A stretch of DNA of 62,938 nucleotides from an uncultured Eubacteriales bacterium (GCA_902790495.1 CADASK010000005.1:28486-91423), one strand, 5' to 3'. Shown: positions 7,274 to 16,178, counted from the stretch's first letter. Notes: generated by a model from the sequence alone, not told the origin. Numbers and translations are program-made.

Positions 7274-8875
7274 TCACTCATCCTCCTGATAGACTTCCTT
7301 GAATTGATCCTCCGGGATCCAGCCCTCGCCGTGGGCCGTCCGCACGTGCAGCCAGCCGTCAGTTTGCTCCAGCACCTCCGCCTGCTCGCCCGCGCCGACC
7401 GTCAGGCACACCGCGCCCTGCGCGCCGTCCCGCAGGGTCACCAGCGCCTGGCCCGGCTCCGGCAGCAGCAGCAGCCCCAGGGTGCGGCTGTCGCCCGTGC
7501 GTCCGCGCAGGAGCGTGACCTGCTCCATCGGCAGGGTCAGGGTCTCCTCCGTTCCCTCGGGAAGGCTCCTCTCCTCGATCGTCTCCTCGTCCACCGGGAA
7601 GCTGAAGCTGACCTGCCGCTCGGCGCAGCGCAGCTCGAAGGCCTGCACCTTCGCCAGCCTGGCGGGTCTGCCCAGGTTCGTGACGCGGTCGCCCTCGACG
7701 AAGGTGGCTTCCTCCACCGTGAAGAGGCTGTTCATGGGCGCGCTGATCAGGCAGTCCAGGTCAAACCATTCCTCCCGGAAAAGGCGCTCCCCCTTCTCCC
7801 AGTCGTAGCCCAGGTCGTCCTGTGTCAAGGCGCGCCCCAGCTCCACCCTGCGGACGGTCACCACGGTGCCGGGCGCGTAGCTGGCGGTCACCTCATCCCC
7901 CGCACAGCCCGCGTAGCCGGGAATCCTCTCCTCGCCCGCGCGGGGCACGAGCACAGCCTCATACCACAGATCCCCATCAGCGGTCTGCTCGGTGTCACTC
8001 TCCAGCCACTCGGCGTACGGCGAACGGCTCTCCCCGTTGTCGCCGTTGAAGCGGTTGTCGTCGGTGAAGATCGACCACTGATCCTTTTCAGCCCGGAGGC
8101 CCGGCGGCAGCGAGAGGCGTTCCAGGCTCACGCAGGCGCTGAAAGCGTTCGGGGCCAGCTCCGTCACCGTCAGCGGCACGGCTAGGCTGTTCAGCCGCCC
8201 GCAGCCGCTGAAGGCATAGACGCCGATGCTTTTCAGTCCCATCGGCAGCGAGATGCTCTGCAGGGGGATTTCCATCAGGTCGTCGCTGAACGCCCGGTCG
8301 GCGATGGTCTCGACCCCAGCGGGGACGTCGTAATGGATCTCCTTTCGGCCGTTCGGGTAGTTGATCAGGGTCTTGCCGTCCGCGGAGAACAGCACGCCGT
8401 CGACGCTGCTGTAGCGCGGATTGCCGGCCTCGACTTTCCACGCGCCGATGGTGCACCGGTCAAAGAGGTCGAGCTCCCCCGTGTAGGCCGCGGGAAGCCG
8501 CACGCAGTCGATCGTACAGGCATAAATCGCGCTGACCGAGACCGTCTGCACACCGGAGGGAATCGACAGCTCATTCAGCTTCGCAAAGAGAATGCTCTCC
8601 GGGCCGATGGCCCGCAGGCTCTCCGGGAAGCGGATGTGCCGCACGCTGCGCGGAATGTCGTCCATGAACTCCAGCCAAGTGATGTTCGGCCCGTCGGGCG
8701 CTTCGCATTTCTCGTCCTCCCCCCACCAGCCGATGGAGGTCACGCCGTCATGGACGACGAGGGTGTCGCCCTCGACGTGCATCAGCGCGGAGTCTTCCGG
8801 CTCCGCGGAGGCCGTGCAAAAAGCTGCCGCCAGCGCTGTCAACAGCGCCAGCAGCATCAGGTATTTGATCTTCAT
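7274..8875 (-). CDS. secreted BspA-like LRR protein with C-terminal SH3 domain
   Basis: 533 residues. A signal peptide (about 1-24) is followed by LRR_5/BspA-type repeats (for example IRFPESLRAIGPES, SLPMGLKSIGVYAFSGCGRL, PLTVTELAPNAFSACVSLERL), a beta-rich region of unknown fold (about 280-460), and a bacterial SH3-like domain at the C terminus (GAGEQAEVLEQTDGWLHV ... GEGWIPEDQ). The repeats suggest adhesion or ligand binding and the SH3 suggests cell-wall attachment. Operon with the downstream PstS-like gene. The ribosome binding site (GAGGC) is weak. Confidence 0.75.
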   Translation of the reverse strand: MKIKYLMLLALLTALAAAFCTASAEPEDSALMHVEGDTLVVHDGVTSIGWWGEDEKCEAPDGPNITWLEFMDDIPRSVRHIRFPESLRAIGPESILFAKLNELSIPSGVQTVSVSAIYACTIDCVRLPAAYTGELDLFDRCTIGAWKVEAGNPRYSSVDGVLFSADGKTLINYPNGRKEIHYDVPAGVETIADRAFSDDLMEIPLQSISLPMGLKSIGVYAFSGCGRLNSLAVPLTVTELAPNAFSACVSLERLSLPPGLRAEKDQWSIFTDDNRFNGDNGESRSPYAEWLESDTEQTADGDLWYEAVLVPRAGEERIPGYAGCAGDEVTASYAPGTVVTVRRVELGRALTQDDLGYDWEKGERLFREEWFDLDCLISAPMNSLFTVEEATFVEGDRVTNLGRPARLAKVQAFELRCAERQVSFSFPVDEETIEERSLPEGTEETLTLPMEQVTLLRGRTGDSRTLGLLLLPEPGQALVTLRDGAQGAVCLTVGAGEQAEVLEQTDGWLHVRTAHGEGWIPEDQFKEVYQEDE

Positions 8876-8903
8876 GGATTCGAGCCTCGATTCTCTGTAT
8901 AAA

Positions 8904-8965
8904 GTTTCGGCCTATGGCCGACCCGGGGGCTTTGCGATCGCCCCCGGGGCCCCTTCGCCGCTTCC
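8904..8965 (+). repeat. two-hairpin GATCG-loop repeat, copy D (short)
   Basis: Hairpin 1 is the short TCGGCC-TAT-GGCCGA variant. Hairpin 2 arms are CCCGGGGG / CCCCCGGG, perfectly paired around CTTTGCGATCG. It lies between the metF 3' end and the BspA-like gene start, opposite to gene direction. Confidence 0.85.
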
Positions 8966-8966
8966 G

Positions 8967-9854
8967 TTAAGTGTTCATCCCAATGATCCCCGAGAGGTTG
9001 CGGAAGATGGCCTCGGCGATCCAGGGCTTGTTCATGGTGTAGAGGTGGATGTGGTTCACCCCGTTGGCCACCAGGTCCACGATCTGCTCCGTCGCGAAGG
9101 CGATGCCCGCCTGGGTCATGGCCTCGGGCTTGTCCGCAAAGCGATCCGCGATGGCCGCGAACCTCGGCGGCATGATGGAGCCGGAGAGCTTCACCACCCG
9201 CGCCACCTGCCGCGCGTCGCAGATGGGCATGATGCCTGCGCACACCGGCACGTGGATGCCCGCCCGCTCCATGCGGAAGAAGAAGTTGTAGAGCAGGCCG
9301 TTGTCGAAGAACATCTGGGTGGTCAGGAAGCTGAGGCCCGCGTCCACCTTGCGCCTGAGGTGCTCCATGTCCAGCGCGCGGGAGGGGCACTCCGGGTGGC
9401 CCTCCGGGTAGCACGCGCCGCCGACGCAGAAATCCCCCTGGGTGTGGATGAAGCGCACCAGATCCTCCGCGTGGGGAAAATCGCCGCAGGGCGCGCCGTC
9501 CTTCGGCAAGTCGCCGCGCAGGGCGAGCACGTTCTGCAGACCGGCTTCATGCATTGAACGAAGCACCCGCGTCACTTGTTCCCGGCTGGACTGCACACAG
9601 GTGATGTGGCACAGGGGCGTGACCTGAGCGGCGCGCACGGCCTCCGCCACCTCGAGAGTCAGGCCGGGCGTGGTGCCGGCGGCTCCGTAGGTCACGGAGA
9701 TGAAGGCCGGGCGCAGGGCCGCGATGGCGGTAGTGACGCGCTTCACCTCGTCGAGGCCGTCGAATTTTTTAGGCGGGAACACCTCGCAGGAGAGGTGGAT
9801 CTTTCCGTCAGAGAGAATGTCTGCGATGCGCATAGCTTTATATGGAGAATCCAT
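8967..9854 (-). CDS. metF: 5,10-methylenetetrahydrofolate reductase
   Basis: A 295-residue TIM-barrel flavoenzyme reducing 5,10-methylene-THF to 5-methyl-THF for methionine synthesis or one-carbon flux. Family marks are the N-terminal SCEVFPPK, the SVTYGAAGTTPG segment, ALRGDLP, the EGHPE-like acidic motif (YPEGHPECPS) and FLTTQMFFDN. The start is uncertain: ATG 9854 has only a weak AAAGAGAA site, and ATG 9833 (MRIADIL) is an alternative. A 17-bp inverted repeat (9840-9856) spans the upstream start codon and could affect initiation. Flanked by repeat copies D and E. Confidence 0.92.
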   Translation of the reverse strand: MDSPYKAMRIADILSDGKIHLSCEVFPPKKFDGLDEVKRVTTAIAALRPAFISVTYGAAGTTPGLTLEVAEAVRAAQVTPLCHITCVQSSREQVTRVLRSMHEAGLQNVLALRGDLPKDGAPCGDFPHAEDLVRFIHTQGDFCVGGACYPEGHPECPSRALDMEHLRRKVDAGLSFLTTQMFFDNGLLYNFFFRMERAGIHVPVCAGIMPICDARQVARVVKLSGSIMPPRFAAIADRFADKPEAMTQAGIAFATEQIVDLVANGVNHIHLYTMNKPWIAEAIFRNLSGIIGMNT

Positions 9855-9880
9855 ATCTATTCTCTTTCAATGCTTCTCAG

Positions 9881-9955
9881 CAGCAGGGGTTCCGCGCCTG
9901 CGGGCGCGGGCAGGGGGCTTTGCGATCGCCCCCTGCACCTCTTCGCGCCTTCGTG
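9881..9955 (+). repeat. two-hairpin GATCG-loop repeat, copy E (short)
   Basis: Hairpin 1 CCGCGCC-TGC-GGGCGCGG; hairpin 2 GCAGGGGG / CCCCCTGC around CTTTGCGATCG. It is preceded by CAGCAGG, like several other copies, and fills most of the gap between metF and the next minus-strand gene. Confidence 0.88.
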
Positions 9956-9992
9956 CGGTGATGGATATAAAAGCATTGATATAAGAATAGAC

Positions 9993-11423
9993 TTAGCGGT
10001 TCCCCCATTCCTCCTCCTTGGTCGTCATGGCCAGGCTGAACAGCTCGCGCCAGCCGGGCATCTCATAGGTCTGGAACCAGCCTGGATGCTCCTGCAGCAG
10101 GGTCTCCCACAGGGCGGTTTCCTCCGGCCAGGGCTCGCCCTGGGCGCGGGCGGTGTCACACAGGCGCTGGATCTCCCGGCAGAGGGCCTCCAGCCGCCCC
10201 GTCGGCACCGCGATCATGCTCAGGTCGGGCTCGCCGCCCACCAGGGCCAGGCTGATCCTGCCGCCGCAGAAGGTCTCCCAGTCCAGGGCTGCGCCCTCGT
10301 AGACCGGGTAGCGCAGGTAGTCGAAGTTGATCCACACATAGTGGGTGTGGCCGGGATAGACGTCCTTCGCCTGCTGCAGCAGGAAGGCCTTGCTCAGCCG
10401 GGTGTAGTTCAGCGCGTTCTGCTGCGTCACCGGCTCGGCGGTGGGCAGGCCGTGGCGCTGGCGGAATTCCAGCACGTTCGGGTGGGTCAGCACCAGCTGG
10501 CGCTTGCTCCGCGCGTCGGCGAAGCAGGTCAGCGTCACGTGGCGCATCGAGGCCAGGCGGCGGAAGCCCGCCATCATCGGCGAGCGCGCCTCCAGGGTTT
10601 CCGGCAGGGTGATCCAGCAGGTGACCAGCATGGGCCGCGCTCGTCTGCCCGGCGGCGTCAGCCACTGATCGGCCCGCCGGAAGCCCTCCTGCATTCGCAC
10701 GGACAGGGGCACGCGGGCCTCCGCGGTCAGGTCGCCCGAGTAGATGCCCACCTGGGCCTTCGCGTCGAGGGTGCGGTTCAGGAAGTCCACGCCGAAGTGG
10801 GTCTCAAAGCGCACGAGCGCCTCGTCCCGCGCGGGCGGCGGGCAGGGCGGCAGCGGGTGATCGTCCACCAGGTGCAGGGCCGGGTCGTCCGCCGTGAAGA
10901 GCGGATAGCGCAGCGTCATGGCCTGCAGCCACAGGGGCTGGCCGTCCTCCGCCCAGGCGCGCAGGGTCTCGCGGAAAAAGCCCACCGGCCCGAACACGAA
11001 ATCCGGGTGCAGGAAGGCGCAGCGCTCCGGCCGCACCGCGTAGCGCAGGGGCGTCCCGCGGTGGAAGCGCAGGCTGCCGTCCGCCTCAAAGCCCTCCGCC
11101 GCCACGGGCGACACGGCGTTCACCGCGTCGTAGGCCCGGGGCAGGTAGCCGGTGAGCACGGCCCGGCCGCCTGCCTGGCCTGTGCGCCGCAGGGAGCGGA
11201 TGAGCCGCCGGTCCCAGCCTTTTCCGAAGCGGACGGAGGCCGGCGCGATCAGCACCCACTGCTCGCCCTGCCAGACCCGCTCGCCCTCCACGGCGCGCCA
11301 GGGGTCGTCCGAGAGCGCCAGGGACACGCGGCCCGGCTCGGCGGCCCGGGCGATGGCCTCCCCCGCCGTCTCCTCGGTGTCCGCCTCGAAGGCCGTGTTC
11401 AGCAATACCAGGATGCGCTCCAT
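9993..11423 (-). CDS. putative glycosyltransferase, GlcNAc-transferase/HtrL-like
   Basis: A 476-residue soluble protein with no signal peptide. The N-terminal half (RILVLLNTAFEADTEETAG ... HPDFVFGPVGFF) recalls glycosyltransferases that act on protein or surface glycans. The C-terminal half (PMLVTCWITLPETLEAR ... YVWINFDYLRYPVYEGA) resembles the HtrL/YibB family, also thought to be glycosyltransferases. It begins 1 bp after the znuB stop, so it belongs to the znuCB transcript, an unexpected partner for metal uptake. The classification rests on motif resemblance only. Confidence 0.5.
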   Translation of the reverse strand: MERILVLLNTAFEADTEETAGEAIARAAEPGRVSLALSDDPWRAVEGERVWQGEQWVLIAPASVRFGKGWDRRLIRSLRRTGQAGGRAVLTGYLPRAYDAVNAVSPVAAEGFEADGSLRFHRGTPLRYAVRPERCAFLHPDFVFGPVGFFRETLRAWAEDGQPLWLQAMTLRYPLFTADDPALHLVDDHPLPPCPPPARDEALVRFETHFGVDFLNRTLDAKAQVGIYSGDLTAEARVPLSVRMQEGFRRADQWLTPPGRRARPMLVTCWITLPETLEARSPMMAGFRRLASMRHVTLTCFADARSKRQLVLTHPNVLEFRQRHGLPTAEPVTQQNALNYTRLSKAFLLQQAKDVYPGHTHYVWINFDYLRYPVYEGAALDWETFCGGRISLALVGGEPDLSMIAVPTGRLEALCREIQRLCDTARAQGEPWPEETALWETLLQEHPGWFQTYEMPGWRELFSLAMTTKEEEWGNR

Positions 11424-11424
11424 G

Positions 11425-12267
11425 TCACTTCTTCCTCCAGAGCCGCCCGGCCAGGGACAGGGCGTAGCAGACCGCCGCGCACAGCACGATGGCCGCGCCG
11501 GCGGAGGTGTCGAAGGCGTAGGACGCGAAGAGCCCTGCCACGCCGCTGACCATCGCGATGCCCACGCTCCACAGGGCGTGCTGGCGGCTGTTGGAGGCCA
11601 GGTTGCGCCCCGCCGCCGCGGGCAGGATCAGCAGCGCGTTGATCAGCATCACGCCGACCCAGCGGATGGCCAGCATCACCGCCACGGCCACCATCACCAT
11701 GAAGGCGATCTCCATCCACCGCGTGTGGACGCCCCGGCTGCGGGCCAGGGACGGGTTGATGCCCGTGAGCAGCAGGCGGTTGTAGATGACCATCCACAGC
11801 GCCACGCCCACCGCCAGCGCGATGAGCAGGTAGAGCAGATCCTGCGGGGTGACCGCCAGCACGTCGCCGATGAGCAGCGAGGAGTACTTGGCGAAGCTGC
11901 CGCCCCGCGACAGAATCAGGAGGCCCAGCGCCACCGAGGTGGACGAGAACACGCTGATGACCGTGTCCGTCGAGGCCCAGCCCGTGTGCTTGATGAGGCT
12001 GATGAGCACCGCCCACAGGATGCCGAACACCAGCATGGACACCAGGTCGTTGCCCACGCCCAGGATGATGCCCAGGCCGATGCCCGTCAGGGCGCTGTGG
12101 CCCAGGGCGTCGGAGAAGAAGGCCATCTGCTGGTTGACCGCCATGGTGCCCAGGAGGCCCAGCAGCGGCGTCAGCAGGAGAATCGCGCAGAAGGCGTTCT
12201 TCATGAAGGAGAAGCGCAGCGCCTCGATGGGCAGCACCGCGTCCAGGAAAGCATAGATCCCGCTCAT
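11425..12267 (-). CDS. znuB: zinc/manganese ABC transporter permease
   Basis: A 280-residue membrane permease of the ABC-3 (ZnuB/MntB/TroC) family with about eight hydrophobic helices. Characteristic segments are FSDALGHSALTGIGLG near the N terminus and GVMLINALLILPAAAGRNLA in the later helices. It is translationally coupled to znuC by a 4-bp overlap. It imports a divalent metal, with zinc the usual substrate but manganese or iron not excluded. No metal-binding lipoprotein gene (znuA) is adjacent, so that component must be encoded elsewhere. Confidence 0.88.
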   Translation of the reverse strand: MSGIYAFLDAVLPIEALRFSFMKNAFCAILLLTPLLGLLGTMAVNQQMAFFSDALGHSALTGIGLGIILGVGNDLVSMLVFGILWAVLISLIKHTGWASTDTVISVFSSTSVALGLLILSRGGSFAKYSSLLIGDVLAVTPQDLLYLLIALAVGVALWMVIYNRLLLTGINPSLARSRGVHTRWMEIAFMVMVAVAVMLAIRWVGVMLINALLILPAAAGRNLASNSRQHALWSVGIAMVSGVAGLFASYAFDTSAGAAIVLCAAVCYALSLAGRLWRKK

Positions 12268-13055
12268 GCCTGCGCCTCCTCTCCGTTCCGCTTCTGTCCG
12301 AACACGCGGTCAAACTCCGGGGACGCGAACACGATCTCCGGCGGCCCCTGCACCAGGATGGTGCCGTCCACCAGCGCCACCTGGTCGGCGTACTCCCGCA
12401 CCAGGTTCAGGTCGTGGCTGACCAGGAGGATGGCCAGGTGATGGCTCCGCTTCAGCGCCGACACCGTGTCCAAAAAGAGCTTCAGCCCGCGCTGGTCCAC
12501 GCCGGAGACCGGCTCGTCCAGCACCAGCAGGTCGGGCAGCGGGCGCAGGGCCAGGGCCAGCAGCACCCGCTGCAGCTCGCCGCCGGAGCAGCGGCCCAGG
12601 GGGGTGCGCATCAGCTCCTGGGCGTCGGCCTGGGCCAGGGCCTCCCGCACTTCCTCGCGGGTGGCCTTGCTGATGCCCGTCCACACCGGCCGGCGCGTGA
12701 AGGCGGCAGCAACGAAGTCCTCCACCGTCACCGGCATCTCCCGGTCGAACTGGAGGTGCTGGGGCACGTAGCCCGTGCGCAGGTGGTGGATGTCCACCCC
12801 CTGCTCGTTGATGTGGCGGATGCTGCCCGTGTGGCCCACCTCGCCCAGCAGCGCGCGCACCAGGGTGGTCTTGCCCGCGCCGTTCTGGCCGATGAGCACA
12901 GTCATCTGGCCGCAGTGGATATGGAGATTCACATCCCGGAGCAGGGTCTGGCCGCCGCGCACCACGCCCACGCCGTTCAGGTCGATATGGCACAGGCGGC
13001 ACATGGGGTCCGGCAGCAGGTAGCGCTTGCCCGGATGATTCCTCGATTTCTGCAT
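12264..13055 (-). CDS. znuC: zinc/manganese ABC transporter ATP-binding protein
   Basis: A 263-residue ABC ATPase of the ZnuC/MntA type energising the neighbouring permease. It shows Walker A GQNGAGKTT, the signature CSGGELQR, Walker B LLVLDEP and the switch His (LLVSHDLN). A short Cys-containing N-terminal extension (MCRLCHIDL) precedes the core. AAAGGAAGA lies ahead of the ATG. First gene of the znuC-znuB-glycosyltransferase operon, with a TATAAT promoter element about 50 bp upstream. Confidence 0.9.
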   Translation of the reverse strand: MQKSRNHPGKRYLLPDPMCRLCHIDLNGVGVVRGGQTLLRDVNLHIHCGQMTVLIGQNGAGKTTLVRALLGEVGHTGSIRHINEQGVDIHHLRTGYVPQHLQFDREMPVTVEDFVAAAFTRRPVWTGISKATREEVREALAQADAQELMRTPLGRCSGGELQRVLLALALRPLPDLLVLDEPVSGVDQRGLKLFLDTVSALKRSHHLAILLVSHDLNLVREYADQVALVDGTILVQGPPEIVFASPEFDRVFGQKRNGEEAQA

Positions 13056-13108
13056 CGTTCGTCTTCCTTTTCCCCGCGGGCAGCTTGCAATCCGTCCGCG
13101 TTCGTATT

Positions 13109-13114
13109 ATTATA
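13109..13114 (-). promoter_or_regulatory. -10 element upstream of znuC
   Basis: A perfect TATAAT on the minus strand about 54 bp before the znuC ATG, set in an AT-rich patch within GC-rich DNA. The matching -35 (TTTATC-like) is poor, which would suit a regulated promoter. No clear Zur palindrome was recognised. Confidence 0.5.
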
Positions 13115-13156
13115 TCACAGAAGGCGTTGGGATAAAAGGGCTGCCTGCGGGGTTCA

Positions 13157-13232
13157 GCGTCGCAGGGGTTTCGCCGCCTGCGGGCGGCGACCCGGGGGCT
13201 TTGCGATCGCCCCCGGGACCCCTTCGCTCTTC
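13157..13232 (+). repeat. two-hairpin GATCG-loop repeat, copy F (short)
   Basis: Hairpin 1 TCGCCGCC-TGC-GGGCGGCGA; hairpin 2 CCCGGGGG / CCCCCGGG around CTTTGCGATCG; then CCCCTTCGC. It lies in the divergent region between znuC and rpiB. Confidence 0.88.
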
Positions 13233-13297
13233 GCTTTTCACGCTGACTGGACTAAACCCGATGATGAATGAGAATGAAGAAAGAAGGACTGTTTCCG

Positions 13298-13756
13298 ATG
13301 ATAGCGCTGGCTTGTGACCACACCGCCCTGGAGATGAAGCAGGGCATCAAGGATCTGCTGGACGAAATGGGTCTTGAGTACAGGGATTACGGCACCCACA
13401 CCCCCGAGAGCTGCGACTACCCGCGCTTCGGGTACCGCGCAGCCAAGGCCGTGGCGGACGGCGTGTGCGACCGCGCCATCATCCTCTGCGGCACCGGCGA
13501 GGGCATCGGCATGGCCGCCTCCAAGGTGAAGGGCACCCGCGTGTGCATCGCCTCCGACGCCTACTCCGCCGAGCTGAGCAAGCGCCACAACAACGCCAAC
13601 GTGCTCGCCATGGGCGCGCGGGTGCTGGGCGTCGAGGCCGCGAAGCAGATTGCCCGGGCCTGGCTGACCGCCTCCTTCGAGGGCGGACGCCACCAGCGGC
13701 GCATCGACATGATCGCCGCCATCGAGAACGGCACCTTTGAGGATCAGGAGGATTGA
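13298..13756 (+). CDS. rpiB: ribose-5-phosphate isomerase B
   Basis: A 152-residue RpiB/LacAB-fold enzyme interconverting ribose-5-phosphate and ribulose-5-phosphate in the pentose phosphate pathway. The substrate motif ACDHTA (Asp7, His8) and the catalytic Cys64 in LCGTGEGIGM are present, and the length is typical. The ATG at 13298 (MIALACDH) matches the usual N terminus and follows AGAAGGA. The next gene starts 2 bp after its stop, so they form an operon with a dipeptidase. Confidence 0.93.
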   Translation: MIALACDHTALEMKQGIKDLLDEMGLEYRDYGTHTPESCDYPRFGYRAAKAVADGVCDRAIILCGTGEGIGMAASKVKGTRVCIASDAYSAELSKRHNNANVLAMGARVLGVEAAKQIARAWLTASFEGGRHQRRIDMIAAIENGTFEDQED

Positions 13757-13758
13757 CC

Positions 13759-14667
13759 ATGTTCATCGCCGACACACACTCGGACACTCTGTGGGCGCTG
13801 GGCGTGCGCCATGAGGCGCCGGAGAACCTGATGATCACCCCGGAGAAGCTGCGCCAGGGCGGCGTCTCGATGCAGACCTTCGCCCTCTGGACCGGCCCCA
13901 AGGGCAACCAGGGCGACGTCGCCGCCATCGTGGCGGGTGAGCTGGCCGCGCGGCCCGTGTTTGAGCGCGCCGGCATCCGCCAGGTGGACGACCCGGACGA
14001 GGTCAAGGAGGGCGAGAACACCTTCCTGCTCTCGGTCGAGGGCGGCGAGGTCTTCGAGGACGGCCTGCACACGGTCGAGGCCTTCCGCGCGAAGGGCGTG
14101 CGCATGGCGGCCCTGCTCTGGAACAACGAGAACGCCATCGGCTACCCTGCCAAGGGCGGCTCCACCCGCGGGCTCACCGCCTACGGCGTGCAGGTGGTGA
14201 AGGAGATGCAGTGCGTCGGCATGGCGGTGGACACCTCCCACCTCAATGAGGCCGGCTTCTATGACATCTTCGCGAAGACGAACCTGCCGCCCATGGCCTC
14301 CCACTCCTGCTGCAAGGCGCTGTGCGGCCACGCCCGCAACCTGACCGACGAGCAGCTGCGCCTGCTCATCCGCGAGGGCGGCTATGTGGGCGTCAACTTC
14401 TACCCCTACTTCCTGAACGACGACGGCCAGGCCACCGTGGAGACCATCGCCGAGCACATCGACCACATCTGCCAGCTGGGCGGAGAGGCCATCGTGGGCT
14501 TCGGCTCCGACTTCGACGGCATCGAGTGCACGCCCGCCGGCATGGAGGATGCCGCCTGCGTGCCCGCCCTGCTCGCGTGCCTGCGCAGCCGCGGTTACGC
14601 CGAGGACGCCATCGAGGGCATCGCAGGGGAAAACCTCAGGAGCTATTTCAGAAGAATTAAGCCGTAA
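13759..14667 (+). CDS. membrane dipeptidase (peptidase family M19)
   Basis: A 302-residue amidohydrolase-fold zinc dipeptidase of the renal-dipeptidase family. Metal ligands are visible in order: ADTHSDT near the N terminus, the glutamate in LSVEGGE, DTSHLNE and ASHSCCKA, and SDFDGIE near the C terminus. No signal peptide is present, so it is probably cytoplasmic and acts on dipeptides. AGGAGG lies 6 bp before the ATG, inside the end of rpiB. A terminator follows. Confidence 0.9.
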   Translation: MFIADTHSDTLWALGVRHEAPENLMITPEKLRQGGVSMQTFALWTGPKGNQGDVAAIVAGELAARPVFERAGIRQVDDPDEVKEGENTFLLSVEGGEVFEDGLHTVEAFRAKGVRMAALLWNNENAIGYPAKGGSTRGLTAYGVQVVKEMQCVGMAVDTSHLNEAGFYDIFAKTNLPPMASHSCCKALCGHARNLTDEQLRLLIREGGYVGVNFYPYFLNDDGQATVETIAEHIDHICQLGGEAIVGFGSDFDGIECTPAGMEDAACVPALLACLRSRGYAEDAIEGIAGENLRSYFRRIKP

Positions 14668-14677
14668 GACAAACAAG

Positions 14678-14718
14678 CCGCCGTGTACGCCCAGAAAGGG
14701 ATGCACACGGCGGTTTTT
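14678..14718 (+). terminator. Rho-independent terminator of rpiB-dipeptidase
   Basis: CCGCCGTGT (14678-14686) pairs with ACACGGCGG (14705-14713), followed by TTTTT. It separates the operon from convergent hemZ. Confidence 0.85.
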
Positions 14719-14727
14719 CTATTCGTT

Positions 14728-16164
14728 TTACGCACGGAACAGCTCGCGCTTCCGCTCGGCCATCTCCTCCACCCGCGCGATGTACTGCTCGATGTTGCTC
14801 ACATTCGGCGCGCGGCCGATGTGGCCCTCGTCCGGGTAGATGCGCTTGGAGATGCCGCCCGCGCCGAAGGCCAGGATGTGGGTGTTCTCCTCCATGATGT
14901 CCACGTTGTAGAGGCAGGCGTGACCGGGCAGGGCGTAGCCCACATTCTCCTGGTTGCCGGCCATGTACTTCTGCCGGTAGAGGTAGTAGGGCGTCATGCC
15001 GAGGATCTTCGCGGTCTCCCGGCCCATCTCCGTCATGCCCTCGGCGGTGGCGGCGTCCGGCAGCGGGGCGTTCTCCAGGTGCAGCCGGCTGGAGCGCTTG
15101 ATGGCCAGGGTGTGCACGGTGAGGCTTTCCGGCCGCAGTTCCCGCGCCGCCGCCATGGTCACGGCGAAATCGTCCGCGTTCTCCCCCGGCAGCCCGGCAA
15201 TCACATCCATGTTGATGTGCCGCAGCCCCTCCGCCCGCGCCATCGCGTAGGCCTCCCGCACCTGCTGGGCGGTGTGGGCCCGGCCGATAACCCGCAGGGT
15301 GCGGTCGTTCATCGTCTGGGGGTTGATGCTGATCCGCCCGACGCCGGCCTCCCGGATCGCCCGCAGCTTCTGGGGTGTGATGGTGTCGGGCCGGCCGGCC
15401 TCCACGGTGTATTCCAGCGCGCCCGGGAACAGGCGCATGGTTGCCTCCAGCAGGCGGGCCAGCTGCTCCTCGTTCAGCGCGGTGGGGGTGCCGCCGCCGA
15501 TGTAGAGCGCGCGCAGGCCGCGGCCCGTATCCGCCAGCAGCCGCGCGCCCTGCTCCATCTCATGGAAAAGCGCCGCGAGGTAGGGCTCCACCAGTTTGCC
15601 CTTGCCCAGCTCCCCTGAGGAGAAGGAGCAGTAGGCGCACCGCGTGGTGCAGAAGGGGATGCCGATGTACACGTCCATCCAGCGGTCGTCCGGCGCAGGC
15701 AGCAGGGCCTGGGTCTGCACGATCTCCGCCAGCAGCTCCGCCTTGTCCGGGCGCACGTCAAACTGGCGCACCACCTCCGCCCGGGCGCGCTCCAGGCTTT
15801 GGCCGGCCTCCAGCTGCTCGTAGATCAGCCGGGTGGGCCGGATGCCCGTGAGGCTCCCCCACGGCGGATGGATGCCGGTGGTCTCCCGGCAAAGCGCGTA
15901 GAGGGTCTGGCGGCAGAGTCTGCGCGCGGCCCGGCGGCGATGCAGCTCGTCCACGCGGGTGTCGCCGGTCGCCTCCGGCACCGGGGTGTCGAGGGTGGCG
16001 GACGCGCGGCCGTCCGTCCAGGCGCAGACATAGCGCCCGTCCCGCTCGTCCATGGTCATGCGGAAGGCCTGGGGGCTGTCCCAGAGGGTGTCCGGCAGGG
16101 CGAAGAGGCGGGTGATGTTTTTCAGATCGGGTTCGATGGTGTCCAGGTAGTCAGTTACGGACAT
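14728..16164 (-). CDS. hemZ: HemZ-type radical SAM protein (coproporphyrinogen dehydrogenase-like)
   Basis: A 478-residue radical SAM protein of the Clostridia HemZ family. The 4Fe-4S site is GIPFCTTRCAYCSF, followed by the glycine-rich LYIGGGTPTAL and the C-terminal YRQKYMAGNQENVGYA stretch typical of HemN/HemW/HemZ relatives. Anaerobic oxidation of coproporphyrinogen III is the annotated role, but no other haem genes are here and HemW-like functions are possible. The ATG 16164 is chosen because GAGGAGG lies ahead of it, overlapping the stop of the upstream hydrolase gene. Confidence 0.85.
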   Translation of the reverse strand: MSVTDYLDTIEPDLKNITRLFALPDTLWDSPQAFRMTMDERDGRYVCAWTDGRASATLDTPVPEATGDTRVDELHRRRAARRLCRQTLYALCRETTGIHPPWGSLTGIRPTRLIYEQLEAGQSLERARAEVVRQFDVRPDKAELLAEIVQTQALLPAPDDRWMDVYIGIPFCTTRCAYCSFSSGELGKGKLVEPYLAALFHEMEQGARLLADTGRGLRALYIGGGTPTALNEEQLARLLEATMRLFPGALEYTVEAGRPDTITPQKLRAIREAGVGRISINPQTMNDRTLRVIGRAHTAQQVREAYAMARAEGLRHINMDVIAGLPGENADDFAVTMAAARELRPESLTVHTLAIKRSSRLHLENAPLPDAATAEGMTEMGRETAKILGMTPYYLYRQKYMAGNQENVGYALPGHACLYNVDIMEENTHILAFGAGGISKRIYPDEGHIGRAPNVSNIEQYIARVEEMAERKRELFRA

Positions 16165-16178
16165 GAAGTGTCGCCTCC

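Noticed and set aside
9576-11549. 657-codon plus-strand open frame
   Set aside because: Low-complexity Arg/Gln/His/Ala composition without start signals; it lies opposite metF and the putative glycosyltransferase gene, which are supported.
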